64,000 bases of DNA from Candidatus Thermochlorobacteriaceae bacterium (GTDB lineage Bacteria > Bacteroidota > Chlorobiia > Chlorobiales > Thermochlorobacteraceae): contig JAJUFC010000001.1 in NCBI GenBank assembly GCA_029263855.1, positions 310,001 through 374,000 of the forward strand, read 5' to 3'. Below, piece by piece: positions 8,668 to 18,113 of the stretch; positions within the stretch are counted from its first letter, which is position 1, and the number at the start of each line of letters is the position of its first letter. The notes below the pieces were generated by a model that was given only the letters and a program-made list of their open reading frames with translations, was not told where the DNA came from and did no database searches. The position numbers and the translations under genes were made by a program.

Positions 8668-8697
8668 AAGCGACTCTATTCGGGTCGCTTTTTTGTT
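8668..8697 (+). terminator. Rho-independent terminator after the lipoprotein gene
   Basis: A 7-bp stem AAGCGAC / GTCGCTT (8668-8674 with 8684-8690) is followed by TTTTGTTG. Confidence 0.85.
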
Positions 8698-8878
8698 GAC
8701 GAAGAGTTTGTTGCCGAAAAAGGCATTTCTACGACTATGGCGAAAAAAGTAAGTTTGCGCGTATTTTGTAGCCATACTGCCGATGCGTGAAATGAAGAAA
8801 TGAAGTGCAATAAGGAAATGAATTCAATGCGTCGCCTGCAACCTTCAACTGCGAAGCCGATTCGCAACGCCAACCTTC

Positions 8879-11749
8879 GTGAAAAACTCTGACGTGAGCA
8901 TAAACTTCCGACAAGTTTTCAAATGCAACGACAAGACCGCGAGGTTAAGCACATGCGGGTTTGTCGCGCTAATGCTCACGTTAACGCTCTTCGCCTGCCA
9001 AACCTCGAAGCCAACAAACGTAGAGCCGAAGCCGCCAAGCGTTCAGCGATTGGTTGATGCGATGAAAGCCGCCGATTCGCTCCGCCAAGTGAGCGCGGAT
9101 TCCGTTGCGCCGCCGACGCTTACGGATTCCATCTTCGCGTCTCGATTAGACACATCGCTCGCAAGTTCGGATTCGCTTCGCCCCGCCGCAAGCGATGAAC
9201 TCGATACCATCATCGTTTATGCCGCAAAAGATTCCATCATCTACGACCTCGTGAATAAAACGATGTCGCTCTTCGGCGACGCGAAAATCACCTATCAAGA
9301 ATTTCGCTTGAACGCGCCGAAAGTCGTTATCGACACAAGAGTCAACATTCTTGATGCCGAAAGCAATCGCGACAGCGCCAATAAACCGATTGATATTCCC
9401 AAATTCAGCGATGCAGGTGGCACTTATGACGCCGTGAAAATGAGTTACAACTTCAAAACCAAACGCGGCAAAATTCGCGAAGTAACCACCGAGCTCGACA
9501 ATGGCTATTACAGCGGTGAAAACATCAAGCGCATGGAAGATGGTGTGTTGAACGTCAAAAACGGACGCTATTACACTTGCAACCACGACCCGCCGCACTA
9601 CTGGTTTCAGTGCGAAAACATGAAACTCATTCCAGGCGACCGCGTCATTGCCCGCCCCGTCGTGATGTATGTCGAAGGCGTGCCTGTGTTTTATTTGCCC
9701 TTCGCGTTTTTCCTCACGCGAAGCGGCAGACAATCGGGAATCATTATGCCGCGATACGGGCGCGACAATTTTCGCGGATTTTTCCTCGCCCAAGGCGGCT
9801 ACTACTGGGCGCTTTCCGACTACTACGATTTAAGGGTTGAAGGCGACGTCGGAACGTTCGGCAGTTGGGCGACGCGCGGCAGATTCCGATACAAAGAACG
9901 CTACGACCTCGACGGCTCAATCGAAGGACAGTTCGAGCGGCTCGTGCGCGGCGAAATCACCGACCCCGATTACTTCCGCAACGACAACTGGTATATCAAC
10001 ATTCAACATCAACAACGCTTCGACCCCACCACACAACTAAGCGGAAACTTGCGCTTTGCAGGCGGCAATCAATTCAGCGTCAATTCATTTAACCCCATCG
10101 ACGCGCTCCAACAACAAGCAGCTTCCACGCTCACGCTCACCAAAACTTTCGCCGAAGGGCAACGAAGCACGACCATCGGCTACAGCCGAAACCAAAACCT
10201 GCGCGTTACCGACGTCTCACAAAGCATTACCGCAAGTTTTTATCAAGCCCGGCTCTTCCCGTTCAAAACGCGCAAAAGCGCCGACGGCTTTCTTCAGCGG
10301 ATTGCAGTGGATTTGCCGAACACAAGTTTCAGCGGAAACTACAACAACACTGATACGACCTTTTCCCGCACGCTCAACGGCACGTTCAACTCGACGCTGA
10401 GTTATCAATTCTCGCAACAATCTAACTACTTGCTTTCGCAAGGCATCTCGCTGAATGCGTTGCAAACGTCGCGCACGGGCGTTGAAGATTTATCGGGCGC
10501 GTCGCTTATTATGCCGCTCTCGTTCAGCGGAACGGTTTTCCGATACTTCAACGCGAACATTGCCTTTACCTACAATCAGTTTTTCAACGACCGAAGCATC
10601 ACGCGCTTTTTCAACCCAACGGATTCAACCGTCGTAACGCAGGTCAATCGCCGATTGACGCGCTACTACACGTATCAATTTTCAGCGGGCGTTCAAACGC
10701 GCCTTTACGGGACGCTCTTCACGGGATTTTTGGAAAATCTCGTCGGATTGAAAGCCGTCCGACACACGCTCAATCCGATTATCTCTTACAATTTCAATCC
10801 TGACTTCACGCGAGAGGAGTTTGGCTACTTCGGCAGTTATGTCGGCTTGAATGGCGCGCGCATCCGCTACAATCGCTTTGAAGGCGCGGCGTTCAGCGCG
10901 GTTCCGACCGAAAGCCAATCGCTGAATTTGAACTTCAACAACATCTTCGAAGCAAAGGTCAAAACGCTCGACACCGCGAAGGCGATCGACGATCCTGAAC
11001 GCTCAGAAAAAAAGGTTCAATTTCTGCTCGCCAACGTCAGCACGGCGTATAACTTCGCCGCGCGCGACGGATTTAATTGGTCGAACGTGAACTTGACCGC
11101 GAGTAGCACGACGATTCCAAACCTCTCGCTCAACGCGGGCGCGACGTTCACTTTCTACGGGTTCAACGACAGCACGGGCGCGACGATTCCCGTTTTGAAC
11201 CGCAAGCAAGGCGGCGGCATTTTGAGATTTTTGTCGGGCAATTTGCAACTCTCGACGGGCTTTCGCGGCGAGCGCAAACCAAATCCCAATCGGCTGATTC
11301 AGCAAGATTCCGCGAGGCTTTTGGGACAAGGACAACCTCAAAACCCAAACGCTTTGAACGGATTGCCGCAAACCGACTTTCGCTCGCTCGGGCAGAATGT
11401 CGACTTCGACGTGCCGTGGGATTTGAACTTCGGATTGAACATTCAAGCGAGCCGACAAAATCCGCTCTTGCCCACGCAATACGACGCGCAATTTTCCGCA
11501 AACGGCGGCATTTCAATTACGCCGAATTGGCAACTGCGCGGAAGCCTGACATATCTCTTCAAACAACGCCAATTTGTCGCGCCGCAGATTTCCATCAATC
11601 GCGATTTGCATTGCTGGACGATGAGTTTTCAATGGACGCCCGTCGGGCAGTTCCGCAGTTACTTCTTCACGCTTCAAGTCAAAGCCCCGCAGTTGCGCGA
11701 CATTCGCATTGAGCAAAACGAGCCATCGCAAAATCTGTTTGGCGATTAG
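8879..11749 (+). CDS. lptD: LPS-assembly outer-membrane protein LptD (Bacteroidota/Chlorobiota type)
   Basis: 956 residues from a GTG start. The signal sequence (~20-40) ends LTLFAC, which could be a lipobox, followed by a disordered stretch rich in Pro/Asp/Ser. Residues ~110-230 form the OstA/LptA-like beta-jellyroll (AAKDSIIYDLVNKTMSLFGD, with NVKNGRYYTCNHDPPHYWFQ further on). From ~260 comes the beta-barrel with the conserved entry VEGVPVFYLPFAFF and many alternating aromatic strands, closing near residue 945. It would receive LPS from the periplasmic bridge and insert it in the outer leaflet. No other lpt gene is adjacent; lpxK lies 12 kb away. Confidence 0.9.
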   Translation: MKNSDVSINFRQVFKCNDKTARLSTCGFVALMLTLTLFACQTSKPTNVEPKPPSVQRLVDAMKAADSLRQVSADSVAPPTLTDSIFASRLDTSLASSDSLRPAASDELDTIIVYAAKDSIIYDLVNKTMSLFGDAKITYQEFRLNAPKVVIDTRVNILDAESNRDSANKPIDIPKFSDAGGTYDAVKMSYNFKTKRGKIREVTTELDNGYYSGENIKRMEDGVLNVKNGRYYTCNHDPPHYWFQCENMKLIPGDRVIARPVVMYVEGVPVFYLPFAFFLTRSGRQSGIIMPRYGRDNFRGFFLAQGGYYWALSDYYDLRVEGDVGTFGSWATRGRFRYKERYDLDGSIEGQFERLVRGEITDPDYFRNDNWYINIQHQQRFDPTTQLSGNLRFAGGNQFSVNSFNPIDALQQQAASTLTLTKTFAEGQRSTTIGYSRNQNLRVTDVSQSITASFYQARLFPFKTRKSADGFLQRIAVDLPNTSFSGNYNNTDTTFSRTLNGTFNSTLSYQFSQQSNYLLSQGISLNALQTSRTGVEDLSGASLIMPLSFSGTVFRYFNANIAFTYNQFFNDRSITRFFNPTDSTVVTQVNRRLTRYYTYQFSAGVQTRLYGTLFTGFLENLVGLKAVRHTLNPIISYNFNPDFTREEFGYFGSYVGLNGARIRYNRFEGAAFSAVPTESQSLNLNFNNIFEAKVKTLDTAKAIDDPERSEKKVQFLLANVSTAYNFAARDGFNWSNVNLTASSTTIPNLSLNAGATFTFYGFNDSTGATIPVLNRKQGGGILRFLSGNLQLSTGFRGERKPNPNRLIQQDSARLLGQGQPQNPNALNGLPQTDFRSLGQNVDFDVPWDLNFGLNIQASRQNPLLPTQYDAQFSANGGISITPNWQLRGSLTYLFKQRQFVAPQISINRDLHCWTMSFQWTPVGQFRSYFFTLQVKAPQLRDIRIEQNEPSQNLFGD

Positions 11750-11755
11750 CGCGTA

Positions 11756-12709
11756 TCAGTCGTTCGACGGTTGAGGCGGGAAGCGGCGCGGAAGCGAGGG
11801 GTTTCTTGAATACAATTCTCCCAAATCCAAACAGGCGACAACTTCTCCAAAGCGGTCGTTGATGTTCAGGCGAATCAACAAACTGCGCCAATGGTTTTCG
11901 AAGGCGGCGTTGATGTCGCCCAAGTTATGTTGGCATCGGGCGGCGATGTTGAGCGAGAGTGCCAAGCCGAAACTATCGTTCAATTCTTCGTGAAGTTTCG
12001 CGCTTTCGTTGGCGAAGGTCAACGCCGTTTGGTAATCGCAGAGGTCGGAATAAATGTTGGCGATGTTGTTGAGCGACATCGCAATGCCGCTCGTCTCGTT
12101 GATGCGACGACGGATTTGGAGGCTTTCTTCGTGAACTTCAAGCGCGGATTTGAGTTCGCGGTTCGTGCGAAAGACGACGCCGATGTTGTTGAGCGCCATC
12201 GCGATTCCCGATTGATTTCCGACGAGGCGCATTTGCGCAAGGCTGATTTGATAATGCTCCGTCGCCATCGCGAAGTCGCCCAAGTTGAAGAAGACATTGG
12301 CGATGGTGTTTGCGGCTCTTCCGAGCAGTTTTGCGTCTTGATGGGCTTCGGCAAGAGCATAACTTTTTTGAAGAAGCGGAAGGGCGTTTTGAAAATCGGA
12401 GAGGTAATACTTGGCGAGCGCGAGAAAGTAATAAGCGTTTGCGGCGTGGCGATGCGGCGTGGATTCGCGCAGTCGTTCAACGGCGCGTTGAGCGTGTATC
12501 TCTGCTTCTGAAAATGAAGAAATGCGCGTCAGGCAAAACGACAACGTGTGCGAGGCGCGAATGAAGAGATTGTTTTTCTCGTCGGAATTGGGCAAAAGTT
12601 CAATGTTGGCGAGGGTTTCTCTGAGCGACGATTCGGCTTCGGCGAGGGCGTTTTGTTGCATCATCTCGCTTGCCAAGTCAATGGCGCGTTCAAGGTCGAG
12701 TTCAGTCAT
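11756..12709 (-). CDS. Tetratricopeptide-repeat protein
   Basis: 317 residues made almost wholly of TPR units of ~40 residues, for example NNIGVVFRTNRELKSALEVH and NNIANIYSDLCDYQTALTFA. There is no signal peptide and no attached catalytic or DNA-binding domain, so it is probably a cytosolic protein-interaction scaffold. Repeats of this kind are common in Bacteroidota two-component and cyclase proteins, but here they stand alone. It lies 27 bp downstream of hemC on the same strand, so it is probably in the regulator-hemC transcript. Its link to haem synthesis is unknown. Confidence 0.85.
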   Translation of the reverse strand: MTELDLERAIDLASEMMQQNALAEAESSLRETLANIELLPNSDEKNNLFIRASHTLSFCLTRISSFSEAEIHAQRAVERLRESTPHRHAANAYYFLALAKYYLSDFQNALPLLQKSYALAEAHQDAKLLGRAANTIANVFFNLGDFAMATEHYQISLAQMRLVGNQSGIAMALNNIGVVFRTNRELKSALEVHEESLQIRRRINETSGIAMSLNNIANIYSDLCDYQTALTFANESAKLHEELNDSFGLALSLNIAARCQHNLGDINAAFENHWRSLLIRLNINDRFGEVVACLDLGELYSRNPSLPRRFPPQPSND

Positions 12710-12736
12710 CGCGAGAGCGGTTTGAAGGTGGAAAGT

Positions 12737-13678
12737 TTATGAGGCGCGAATCGCGTTCAAAATGCGCTCACACCCGTTGCGTCGCAGAATGTCGGCGAGT
12801 TCAATGCCTGCGGCTTCGGCTTTGGCAACCGTCGTAATCCCTGACTTGACGATTGTTTCGCGGAGCGTCTCTTTGCCATCAAGCGAGCCGACGAAAGCGG
12901 AAAGGGTGAATCGTCCGTCCGCAAACGTAGCGAATGCACCAATCGGGATTTGGCAACCGCCCTCGAGGGCGCGAAGCAAACTGCGCTCGGCTTTTGTGGC
13001 AAGTTCGGTTTCGGGGTCGTTGAGTTGCTGAACCATGCTAATGATGTCGGTGTCGCCGTCGCGGGTTTCAATGGCGAGCGCGCCTTGTCCAACGGCAGGC
13101 AAGATGAAGTCGTGCGAAAGAATTTCAGAAATGTGCGCGTCTAACTCTAAACGATGAACGCCTGCAAAGGCAAGAAGCATGGCATCGAGATTGCTATCAA
13201 AAAATTTTTTGAAGCGCGTGTTGAGGTTGCCGCGAATGTCGTGGATTTGAAGGTCGGGGCGAAGCGCAAGCACTTGGGAGCGTCGGCGCAAACTGCCTGT
13301 TGCGAGTTTGGCTTTTTTGGGAAGCGCGAGTAAAGTTGTTGGACTTTTGGAGATGAGCACGTCGCGCGTGTCTTCGCGTTTGGTGATGGCGGAAATCGCA
13401 AGCCCGTCGGGCGTTTGCGTGGGAAGGTCTTTGAGGCTATGAACGGCAAGGTCGATGTCGCCGCGAAGCAAGGCGCGCTCGATGTCGCGCGTGAAAAGCC
13501 CTTTATCGCCGATTTTGGAAAGCGGAGAGTCTAAAATTTTATCGCCTGTGGTTTCAATGCGTTGGAGCGCGAACGCGATGTCGGGAAAACGTTTTTCTAA
13601 CTCAGACTTTACGAACTCCGCCTGCCAAAGCGCGAGCGGACTTTTGCGCGTGCCGATGCGGACGGTTCGGGTTTTCAT
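12737..13678 (-). CDS. hemC: Hydroxymethylbilane synthase (porphobilinogen deaminase)
   Basis: 313 residues, normal length. It joins four porphobilinogens into hydroxymethylbilane, the linear precursor of haem and bacteriochlorophyll. Hallmarks are [14 protein letters not shown] at the start, [14 protein letters not shown], the substrate-binding region [10 protein letters not shown], and the cofactor-attachment cysteine in [10 protein letters not shown]. The start codon overlaps the end of the upstream Fur-type gene by 4 bp (ATGA type), which couples the two. A TPR gene follows after 27 bp. Confidence 0.97.
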   Translation of the reverse strand: MKTRTVRIGTRKSPLALWQAEFVKSELEKRFPDIAFALQRIETTGDKILDSPLSKIGDKGLFTRDIERALLRGDIDLAVHSLKDLPTQTPDGLAISAITKREDTRDVLISKSPTTLLALPKKAKLATGSLRRRSQVLALRPDLQIHDIRGNLNTRFKKFFDSNLDAMLLAFAGVHRLELDAHISEILSHDFILPAVGQGALAIETRDGDTDIISMVQQLNDPETELATKAERSLLRALEGGCQIPIGAFATFADGRFTLSAFVGSLDGKETLRETIVKSGITTVAKAEAAGIELADILRRNGCERILNAIRAS

Positions 13679-14121
13679 TGTTTAGAGGCGCAGTCTTGGC
13701 AGTCGCCGCTAAAGACGACATGGTGAGCAATGTTGCGAAAGCCCGTCTTTTGAGCAATCTCGCTCGAGAGCGCGTCGAGGTTGCAAAGTTCGATTTCGCT
13801 GACCTTGCCGCACGAATTGCAAACGATGTGATGATGGTGATGATGTTTGACGAACTCAAAGCGGGCGAACTCGTCTCCAAGTTGAACGCGAGCGATTAAG
13901 CCCGCGTCGGCGAACTTGTTGAGCGAGCGGTAGACCGTCGCCAAGTCCATTTTCGCGTCGGCGAGTTCGGCGTGAAGTTCTTGCGCCGTCATCGGTTGCG
14001 TGGCGCGGTTGAGCCGTTCCAAAAGTTTGAGGCGCGCGCGCGTAACTTTGAACCCATATTGTCTCAAAAGCGGCGCATAGTTGTTCGTCATCGTTGCTAC
14101 CTGATTATGTTGCGTTGACAT
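13675..14121 (-). CDS. Fur-family metal or peroxide-sensing regulator
   Basis: About 148 residues from the ATG at 14121; an ATG at 14091 is equally plausible. A longer frame reaching 14322 exists only because a structured repeat happens to be open there. The winged helix is visible ([19 protein letters not shown]-like region), followed by the metal-site segment [18 protein letters not shown] with six histidines in a row, and a second cysteine pair CQDC near the end. Fur, PerR, Zur and Irr cannot be told apart by eye. The overlap with hemC suggests control of tetrapyrrole synthesis by iron, haem or peroxide, probably with self-regulation. Confidence 0.9.
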   Translation of the reverse strand: MSTQHNQVATMTNNYAPLLRQYGFKVTRARLKLLERLNRATQPMTAQELHAELADAKMDLATVYRSLNKFADAGLIARVQLGDEFARFEFVKHHHHHHIVCNSCGKVSEIELCNLDALSSEIAQKTGFRNIAHHVVFSGDCQDCASKQ

Positions 14122-14173
14122 TTTGTTTCTGAATTTCAATGCGCGTTGACCAATCGCGCAAAGCGCAAATGCG

Positions 14174-14250
14174 AACCTCACCCCTAACCCCTCTCCTTTG
14201 TCAAAGGAGAGGGGAACGACTCTGACAAAGTCAGAATCGGGGGAGAGGTT
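14174..14250. repeat. Folded intergenic repeat with three-way-junction symmetry
   Basis: Three nested inverted repeats fit together. The outer arms AACCTCACCCC (14174-14184) and GGGGAGAGGTT (14240-14250) pair with one mismatch. Inside are a 13-nt-arm hairpin CCCCTCTCCTTTG/CAAAGGAGAGGGG (14188-14214) and a second 10-bp hairpin (14217-14226 with 14230-14239, one mismatch, AAA loop). It fills the gap between the permease and the Fur-type gene. From memory, short elements starting CCTCACCCCTAACCCCTCTCC are dispersed in many bacterial genomes, so this is probably a REP-like or miniature element. Confidence 0.75.
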
Positions 14251-14325
14251 GAATCTGCTGACGACGCGCCAACGCAAGTCAATTCTGAACGCTTGATGCG
14301 GACTGACCGAATTTGTCGACACGAT

Positions 14326-16410
14326 TTAGAGTTCGACTTCGACTTTGTTTTTCTCGTCGGCAAAAACGCGAAAGGTCATTTTCTCTTTTTCGTCTTTGCG
14401 TTCATAGCCCCAAATCATCGCCAGTTCTTCCAGTTGTGTTTCCATGCTAAACTCTTGAGATTCGCCCATATAAACCTCCGATACGCCAAGCTCTTTGGCA
14501 GTATTAACGATGCTGTAAAACGCATTGTAGCCCGGCACAATCAACGGAATCACAGGCTTGCCAATATCTTCGGCAAGGTTGACGACATCGGTGAATAGTC
14601 GCCGTTCATCGCGAAGCATTTCTGTGTCAAAAGTCTGTCCGTTTTTGGGGTTCAAGATACGCACGCGCATGACAACAACATCAACTTCGTCAGTATCAGT
14701 CTGTTCTAAGCAATTAACAAGGTGCTCTAAGTTCGCGCGATTTTTTACTGCCACTAAAACCCGCTTCGGCTTTTCAGAGCCAATTTCTTCAGGGGTAATT
14801 TTCAGACCGATTTCTTGATTGAACTTCTCGAGCTGCTGAAGTTCTTCGAGCGAGAGCGCGTCTTTATGGCGTGCGCGTTTGTGTGCTTCTTTGGCGCGTT
14901 GGTTGAGTCGTTCGGAGATGCTAAACAGCAAAAGGAAAAACAGCGTGAATAAAATCCCTGAAACCGTCGCAATAGATTTGGTAAAAAGATTCATCACCGC
15001 AACGCTAACCAACACCATCAGCACGAGCAAAATGCCAAAAGGAAACTCGACGTGATTGAACTTCAAGTTCAGCGGCACTTTGAAGCGGCGCGCTCGGCGG
15101 TCTTTGAAGCGAAGGACCAGCATAGAAAAAGTATTGAAAACAAAACTCCAAATCACGCCAAAGGCGTAGGCTTCGCCGAGCAAATACACATTGCCGCCGC
15201 TAAGCAAAATCGTCGTGAGTTGAAAGAGGGTAATCATATTCACCATGCGATAGGTCGTTCCAAATTGCTTATGCGGCTCGCGAAACCAATCTGCCAAAAT
15301 GCCGTCTTCCGCCACGCGATTAAGCACGCCATTCGCTCCGACAAACGACGTGTTCACCGCGCCCGACAAAATCAAAAAGCCAACCACAACCACGAAAGCT
15401 TGCAAGCACAACTTCGCTTCCTCGGAGCCGACGACATTCATCGCCAAGCCCGCAAGCAGGTTATCGGCATATTGCGAAATGCGCACCTCGTCAGGAATAA
15501 TCATCACGGCAAGAAACGAGAACGCGCCCGTAAAGGTGATGCTCACAACGAAAATGACGAAGCCCGCGAGTTTGAGATTGCGCAGTTTCGGCGCTTCGAT
15601 TTCGCGATAAACTTGTGCCAATGATTCTTCGCCCGACATGGCGAGCATCGAGTGCCCAAGCGCAATCAAAATTCCAATCGTCCCTAAAACCTCTCCCGAC
15701 AAGAGCTGTTCGCCCAAATGAAAATGTGTCAAAAATCCAAGCGATTCTTCGTTGAATTGAAGGGTGAATTTTGGAAGAGTGAAACCGCGCACATAAAGCG
15801 TAATGCCGCACCAAACGAGCATCACGAGAATCATCACAACCGTGATTTGCATAATGCGAAGCGCGTTTTCTGACGATTCGCTCATGCCTTTCGTATTAAC
15901 ACGCCAAAAGTATAGCACAATGCAAATGGCGATAATCTGCGCGGAAAGATTAACGGGAAGTGAAATGCCAAGTTGGAACTCTGCCGAAAGGCTGTTGAGC
16001 AATCCAACGAGATACTGACCGGCAGAAACCGAACTAATCGGACCCGTCAGCACATAGTCGAACATCAACGCCGAAACGGCGACTTTGGCGAACTTTTCGC
16101 CGAGCGAATTGCGCACCACGCGATACACGCCGCCTCGCGTGAACATCGAGCACGACTCGATATAAACCAACCGAACTGCATAAGCGAAAATCATCACGCT
16201 CAAAATGAAATACGGAGCTGCTTCGCCAATCGCACGCTCTGTAATTCCACCGATGTAATACGCCGTTGAGGCAAGGTCGCTTAACACAATGGCGGCGGCG
16301 CGCCAAAACGAAATGAAGGAGAGCATAACCGAAGTAACCACCATCACCTTCACGCCTTGTTGCGATTCGGGCGAAAGCGGCAAACTTCGAGGATTGTCAG
16401 GTGCGTTCAT
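14326..16410 (-). CDS. APC-superfamily amino-acid permease with UspA-like C-terminal domain
   Basis: 694 residues from the ATG at 16410 (a TTG at 16440 is possible). About twelve membrane helices span residues ~20-500, beginning with the APC-type start SVMLSFISFWRAAAIVLSDL and including FTRGGVYRVVRNSLGEKFAK. A charged linker (RLNQRAKEAHKRARHKD) leads to a soluble tail of ~150 residues starting KPKRVLVAVKNRANLEHLV, which has the look of a universal-stress-protein fold. APC carriers with such tails are known; the substrate here is unknown. It is divergent from the VWA lipoprotein gene and upstream of the structured repeat. Confidence 0.88.
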   Translation of the reverse strand: MNAPDNPRSLPLSPESQQGVKVMVVTSVMLSFISFWRAAAIVLSDLASTAYYIGGITERAIGEAAPYFILSVMIFAYAVRLVYIESCSMFTRGGVYRVVRNSLGEKFAKVAVSALMFDYVLTGPISSVSAGQYLVGLLNSLSAEFQLGISLPVNLSAQIIAICIVLYFWRVNTKGMSESSENALRIMQITVVMILVMLVWCGITLYVRGFTLPKFTLQFNEESLGFLTHFHLGEQLLSGEVLGTIGILIALGHSMLAMSGEESLAQVYREIEAPKLRNLKLAGFVIFVVSITFTGAFSFLAVMIIPDEVRISQYADNLLAGLAMNVVGSEEAKLCLQAFVVVVGFLILSGAVNTSFVGANGVLNRVAEDGILADWFREPHKQFGTTYRMVNMITLFQLTTILLSGGNVYLLGEAYAFGVIWSFVFNTFSMLVLRFKDRRARRFKVPLNLKFNHVEFPFGILLVLMVLVSVAVMNLFTKSIATVSGILFTLFFLLLFSISERLNQRAKEAHKRARHKDALSLEELQQLEKFNQEIGLKITPEEIGSEKPKRVLVAVKNRANLEHLVNCLEQTDTDEVDVVVMRVRILNPKNGQTFDTEMLRDERRLFTDVVNLAEDIGKPVIPLIVPGYNAFYSIVNTAKELGVSEVYMGESQEFSMETQLEELAMIWGYERKDEKEKMTFRVFADEKNKVEVEL

Positions 16411-16707
16411 AGTCAAAGAAAAACTTCTTTTCTCCGTCAAAAATGATTTGATGGAAAACTTGCAAAGGTATCAAAATCGGCGGAGAATTTCGGCAGTGAT
16501 GTTGCGCAAGAGAGAGATGAAGAAGTGAAACGGTAAATACTCGTTGCAGAATTGCAACAGTTGTTTGTGGAAAGTGTCGGTAAAAAGAAACACCGTGCGT
16601 ATAGCGGCGTGAAATCAAGTTTTTTCTTTGGCACTTGGTTTGCATCTCGTTATGCTAACCTCGCAAATGGCGCGAGTATTTTTCAACAACTATCCAAGCA
16701 ACGAAAA
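16411..16707. other. Divergent intergenic region
   Basis: 297 bp between the leftward permease and the rightward VWA lipoprotein. It is AT-richer than its surroundings and holds no convincing gene. It must contain both promoters; the rightward candidate is described separately at 16628. Confidence 0.7.
16628..16656 (+). promoter_or_regulatory. Promoter candidate for the VWA lipoprotein (sigma-54 or sigma-70 like)
   Basis: TTGGCAC-TTGGT-TTGCA (16628-16644) fits the -24/-12 sigma-54 consensus exactly, with GG and GC ten bases apart. The same bases also offer a sigma-70 pair, TTGGCA and TATGCT (16651-16656), 17 nt apart. The start codon is ~52 nt downstream. Which reading is right cannot be decided from sequence. 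Confidence 0.4.
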
Positions 16708-17817
16708 ATGAAAAAAGTTGAATCTAAAACGGTGCTGAAAAAATTATTGACGATGCTTTTGCTGCTGACGAGCGTTGCCTTCTATGCCTGTAAAGAGGAA
16801 GACAATCCCACCAACGACGACGGTCCAAACAGCGATATTCCTGCCGACCCCGGCGGAAGCGCGCCTACGCCAACCATCAACAACGTTCGTCCTGCGGCAA
16901 CCTTCGCCAAAACGCAAGGCAACGAAAGCCGCATTCGCGTCTCGCTTTTGGGCATCATCAATCCTGCGACGGGACAACCGATTGAATTTGCGGGCAATCA
17001 AAACATCTACGTAACTGAAGACAACACGCTTAAAGGCATTAAACTGACGCGCGTGAGCGCAAATAACTCGCTTGGCGTTGATATTGTCTTTGCGGTGGAT
17101 AATTCGGGAAGCATGTTTGAAGAAGCCGATTCGATTGCGGCGAAAATCATTGCCTTTGCCAATACGTTGCAAGCATCGGGCTTAAATTTGCGTGTCGGTT
17201 GCGTCGGCTACAATGGTCCTGTAACGGGCGCATTAGATTTAACTGCGCCTGAAAGTTTGCGCGTTTATCTCAATCGTTCAACGGGCACAAACCGCACGGT
17301 AGGCTTTGGCGGCGCGAATGCGCAAGCCTTGCAACAAGCGGCGCAAGGTCAAAACGCGGGGGTCTTTGGCGAAAATGGCATCGTCGGGATTCGTTTTGCC
17401 GATTCGCTCTTCGCCTGGCGACAAGGCGCGCAGCGCGTCTATGTCAACTTCACCGACGAACCAACCCAGCCCGGACAACGTGCGTGGTATTCCACCGATG
17501 GCTTCTTGACGAGTTGGAACAATCAACGCGGCACGATTCATACCGTTTGGAGCGGCGGCGATACGACTTGGACCGAAACTCCGCTTGTCAGCGAAAAACC
17601 GTGGCGGCTTTCCATCGGAACGGGCGGCACGATTAAAGTCATTCGCTCCGACGCTCGCGACCTCGACCTCACCACATTGCCCGTTACGCTCGCGCTTCAA
17701 AATAGCTGGCTGGTTGAGTTCCGTAGCGCAAATCCAAATGTGCCACACACATTGAAAATCACCGTCAAAACCAATTCGGCGGACGGCGAGACGCGCTACG
17801 AAAACGTGAGTTACTGA
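16708..17817 (+). CDS. Von Willebrand factor A domain lipoprotein
   Basis: 369 residues from the ATG at 16708; the longer frame from a TTG at 16552 would bury the signal peptide. The signal ends in the lipobox-like VAFYAC and the mature start is CKEEDNPTNDD. A VWA domain begins at ~residue 120 (VDIVFAVDNSGSMFEEADS) with the metal-ion-dependent adhesion site DNSGS. YVNFTDEPTQPGQRAW follows in the middle of the domain. VWA lipoproteins in this group serve adhesion or surface assembly; the partner is unknown. A strong terminator follows. Confidence 0.88.
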   Translation: MKKVESKTVLKKLLTMLLLLTSVAFYACKEEDNPTNDDGPNSDIPADPGGSAPTPTINNVRPAATFAKTQGNESRIRVSLLGIINPATGQPIEFAGNQNIYVTEDNTLKGIKLTRVSANNSLGVDIVFAVDNSGSMFEEADSIAAKIIAFANTLQASGLNLRVGCVGYNGPVTGALDLTAPESLRVYLNRSTGTNRTVGFGGANAQALQQAAQGQNAGVFGENGIVGIRFADSLFAWRQGAQRVYVNFTDEPTQPGQRAWYSTDGFLTSWNNQRGTIHTVWSGGDTTWTETPLVSEKPWRLSIGTGGTIKVIRSDARDLDLTTLPVTLALQNSWLVEFRSANPNVPHTLKITVKTNSADGETRYENVSY

Positions 17818-17848
17818 CCTACCAAATCGCAAAAAAACCAAGACAAAG

Positions 17849-17875
17849 AGGCGAGAAAAAACTCGCCTTTTTTGA
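17849..17875 (+). terminator. Rho-independent terminator after the VWA lipoprotein
   Basis: A 7-bp stem AGGCGAG / CTCGCCT (17849-17855 with 17862-17868) with a poly-A loop and a T tract. Confidence 0.88.
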
Positions 17876-18031
17876 TTTTCCCCCTCGCACCGCACAAAAA
17901 AGAAACTGCCGAAACAACTCCCGAAACAGAGTGTATGCGAAAAGCGACAATGGGCTTCATCTGTGTCGCAGAAATACAACAATGCTCCGCCCAAATGTGC
18001 GCTTTTCGCGTCAATTTCCCCAAAAATCCGT

Positions 18032-18038
18032 TTGGCAC
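18032..18038 (+). promoter_or_regulatory. TTGGCAC motif upstream of the 18114 lipoprotein gene
   Basis: TTGGCAC lies 82 nt before the ATG, matching the position of the same motif at three other genes here. There is no good -10 or -12 partner. The rest of the 296-bp gap 17818-18113 holds the terminator above and no gene that I can support. Confidence 0.3.
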
Positions 18039-18113
18039 AGAGTTGGATAAAAGGACGCATGACTTCCCACGAGAGGAAGATTTTTATGTCAACCATTAAC
18101 ATCTATTGAAACC

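Noticed and set aside
14122-14322. N-terminal extension of the Fur-type protein
   Set aside because: The extra residues are encoded by the structured repeat and have no similarity to Fur proteins. ATGs at 14121 or 14091 fit the family.
18032-18048. Sigma-54 promoter before the 18114 lipoprotein
   Set aside because: TTGGCAC is present but the -12 GC reads GA at the required spacing, so only the -24 half matches.
17872-18099. 75-codon open frame upstream of the DUF6252-like gene
   Set aside because: It begins inside a terminator tail, has no ribosome-binding site and reads as low-quality codons.
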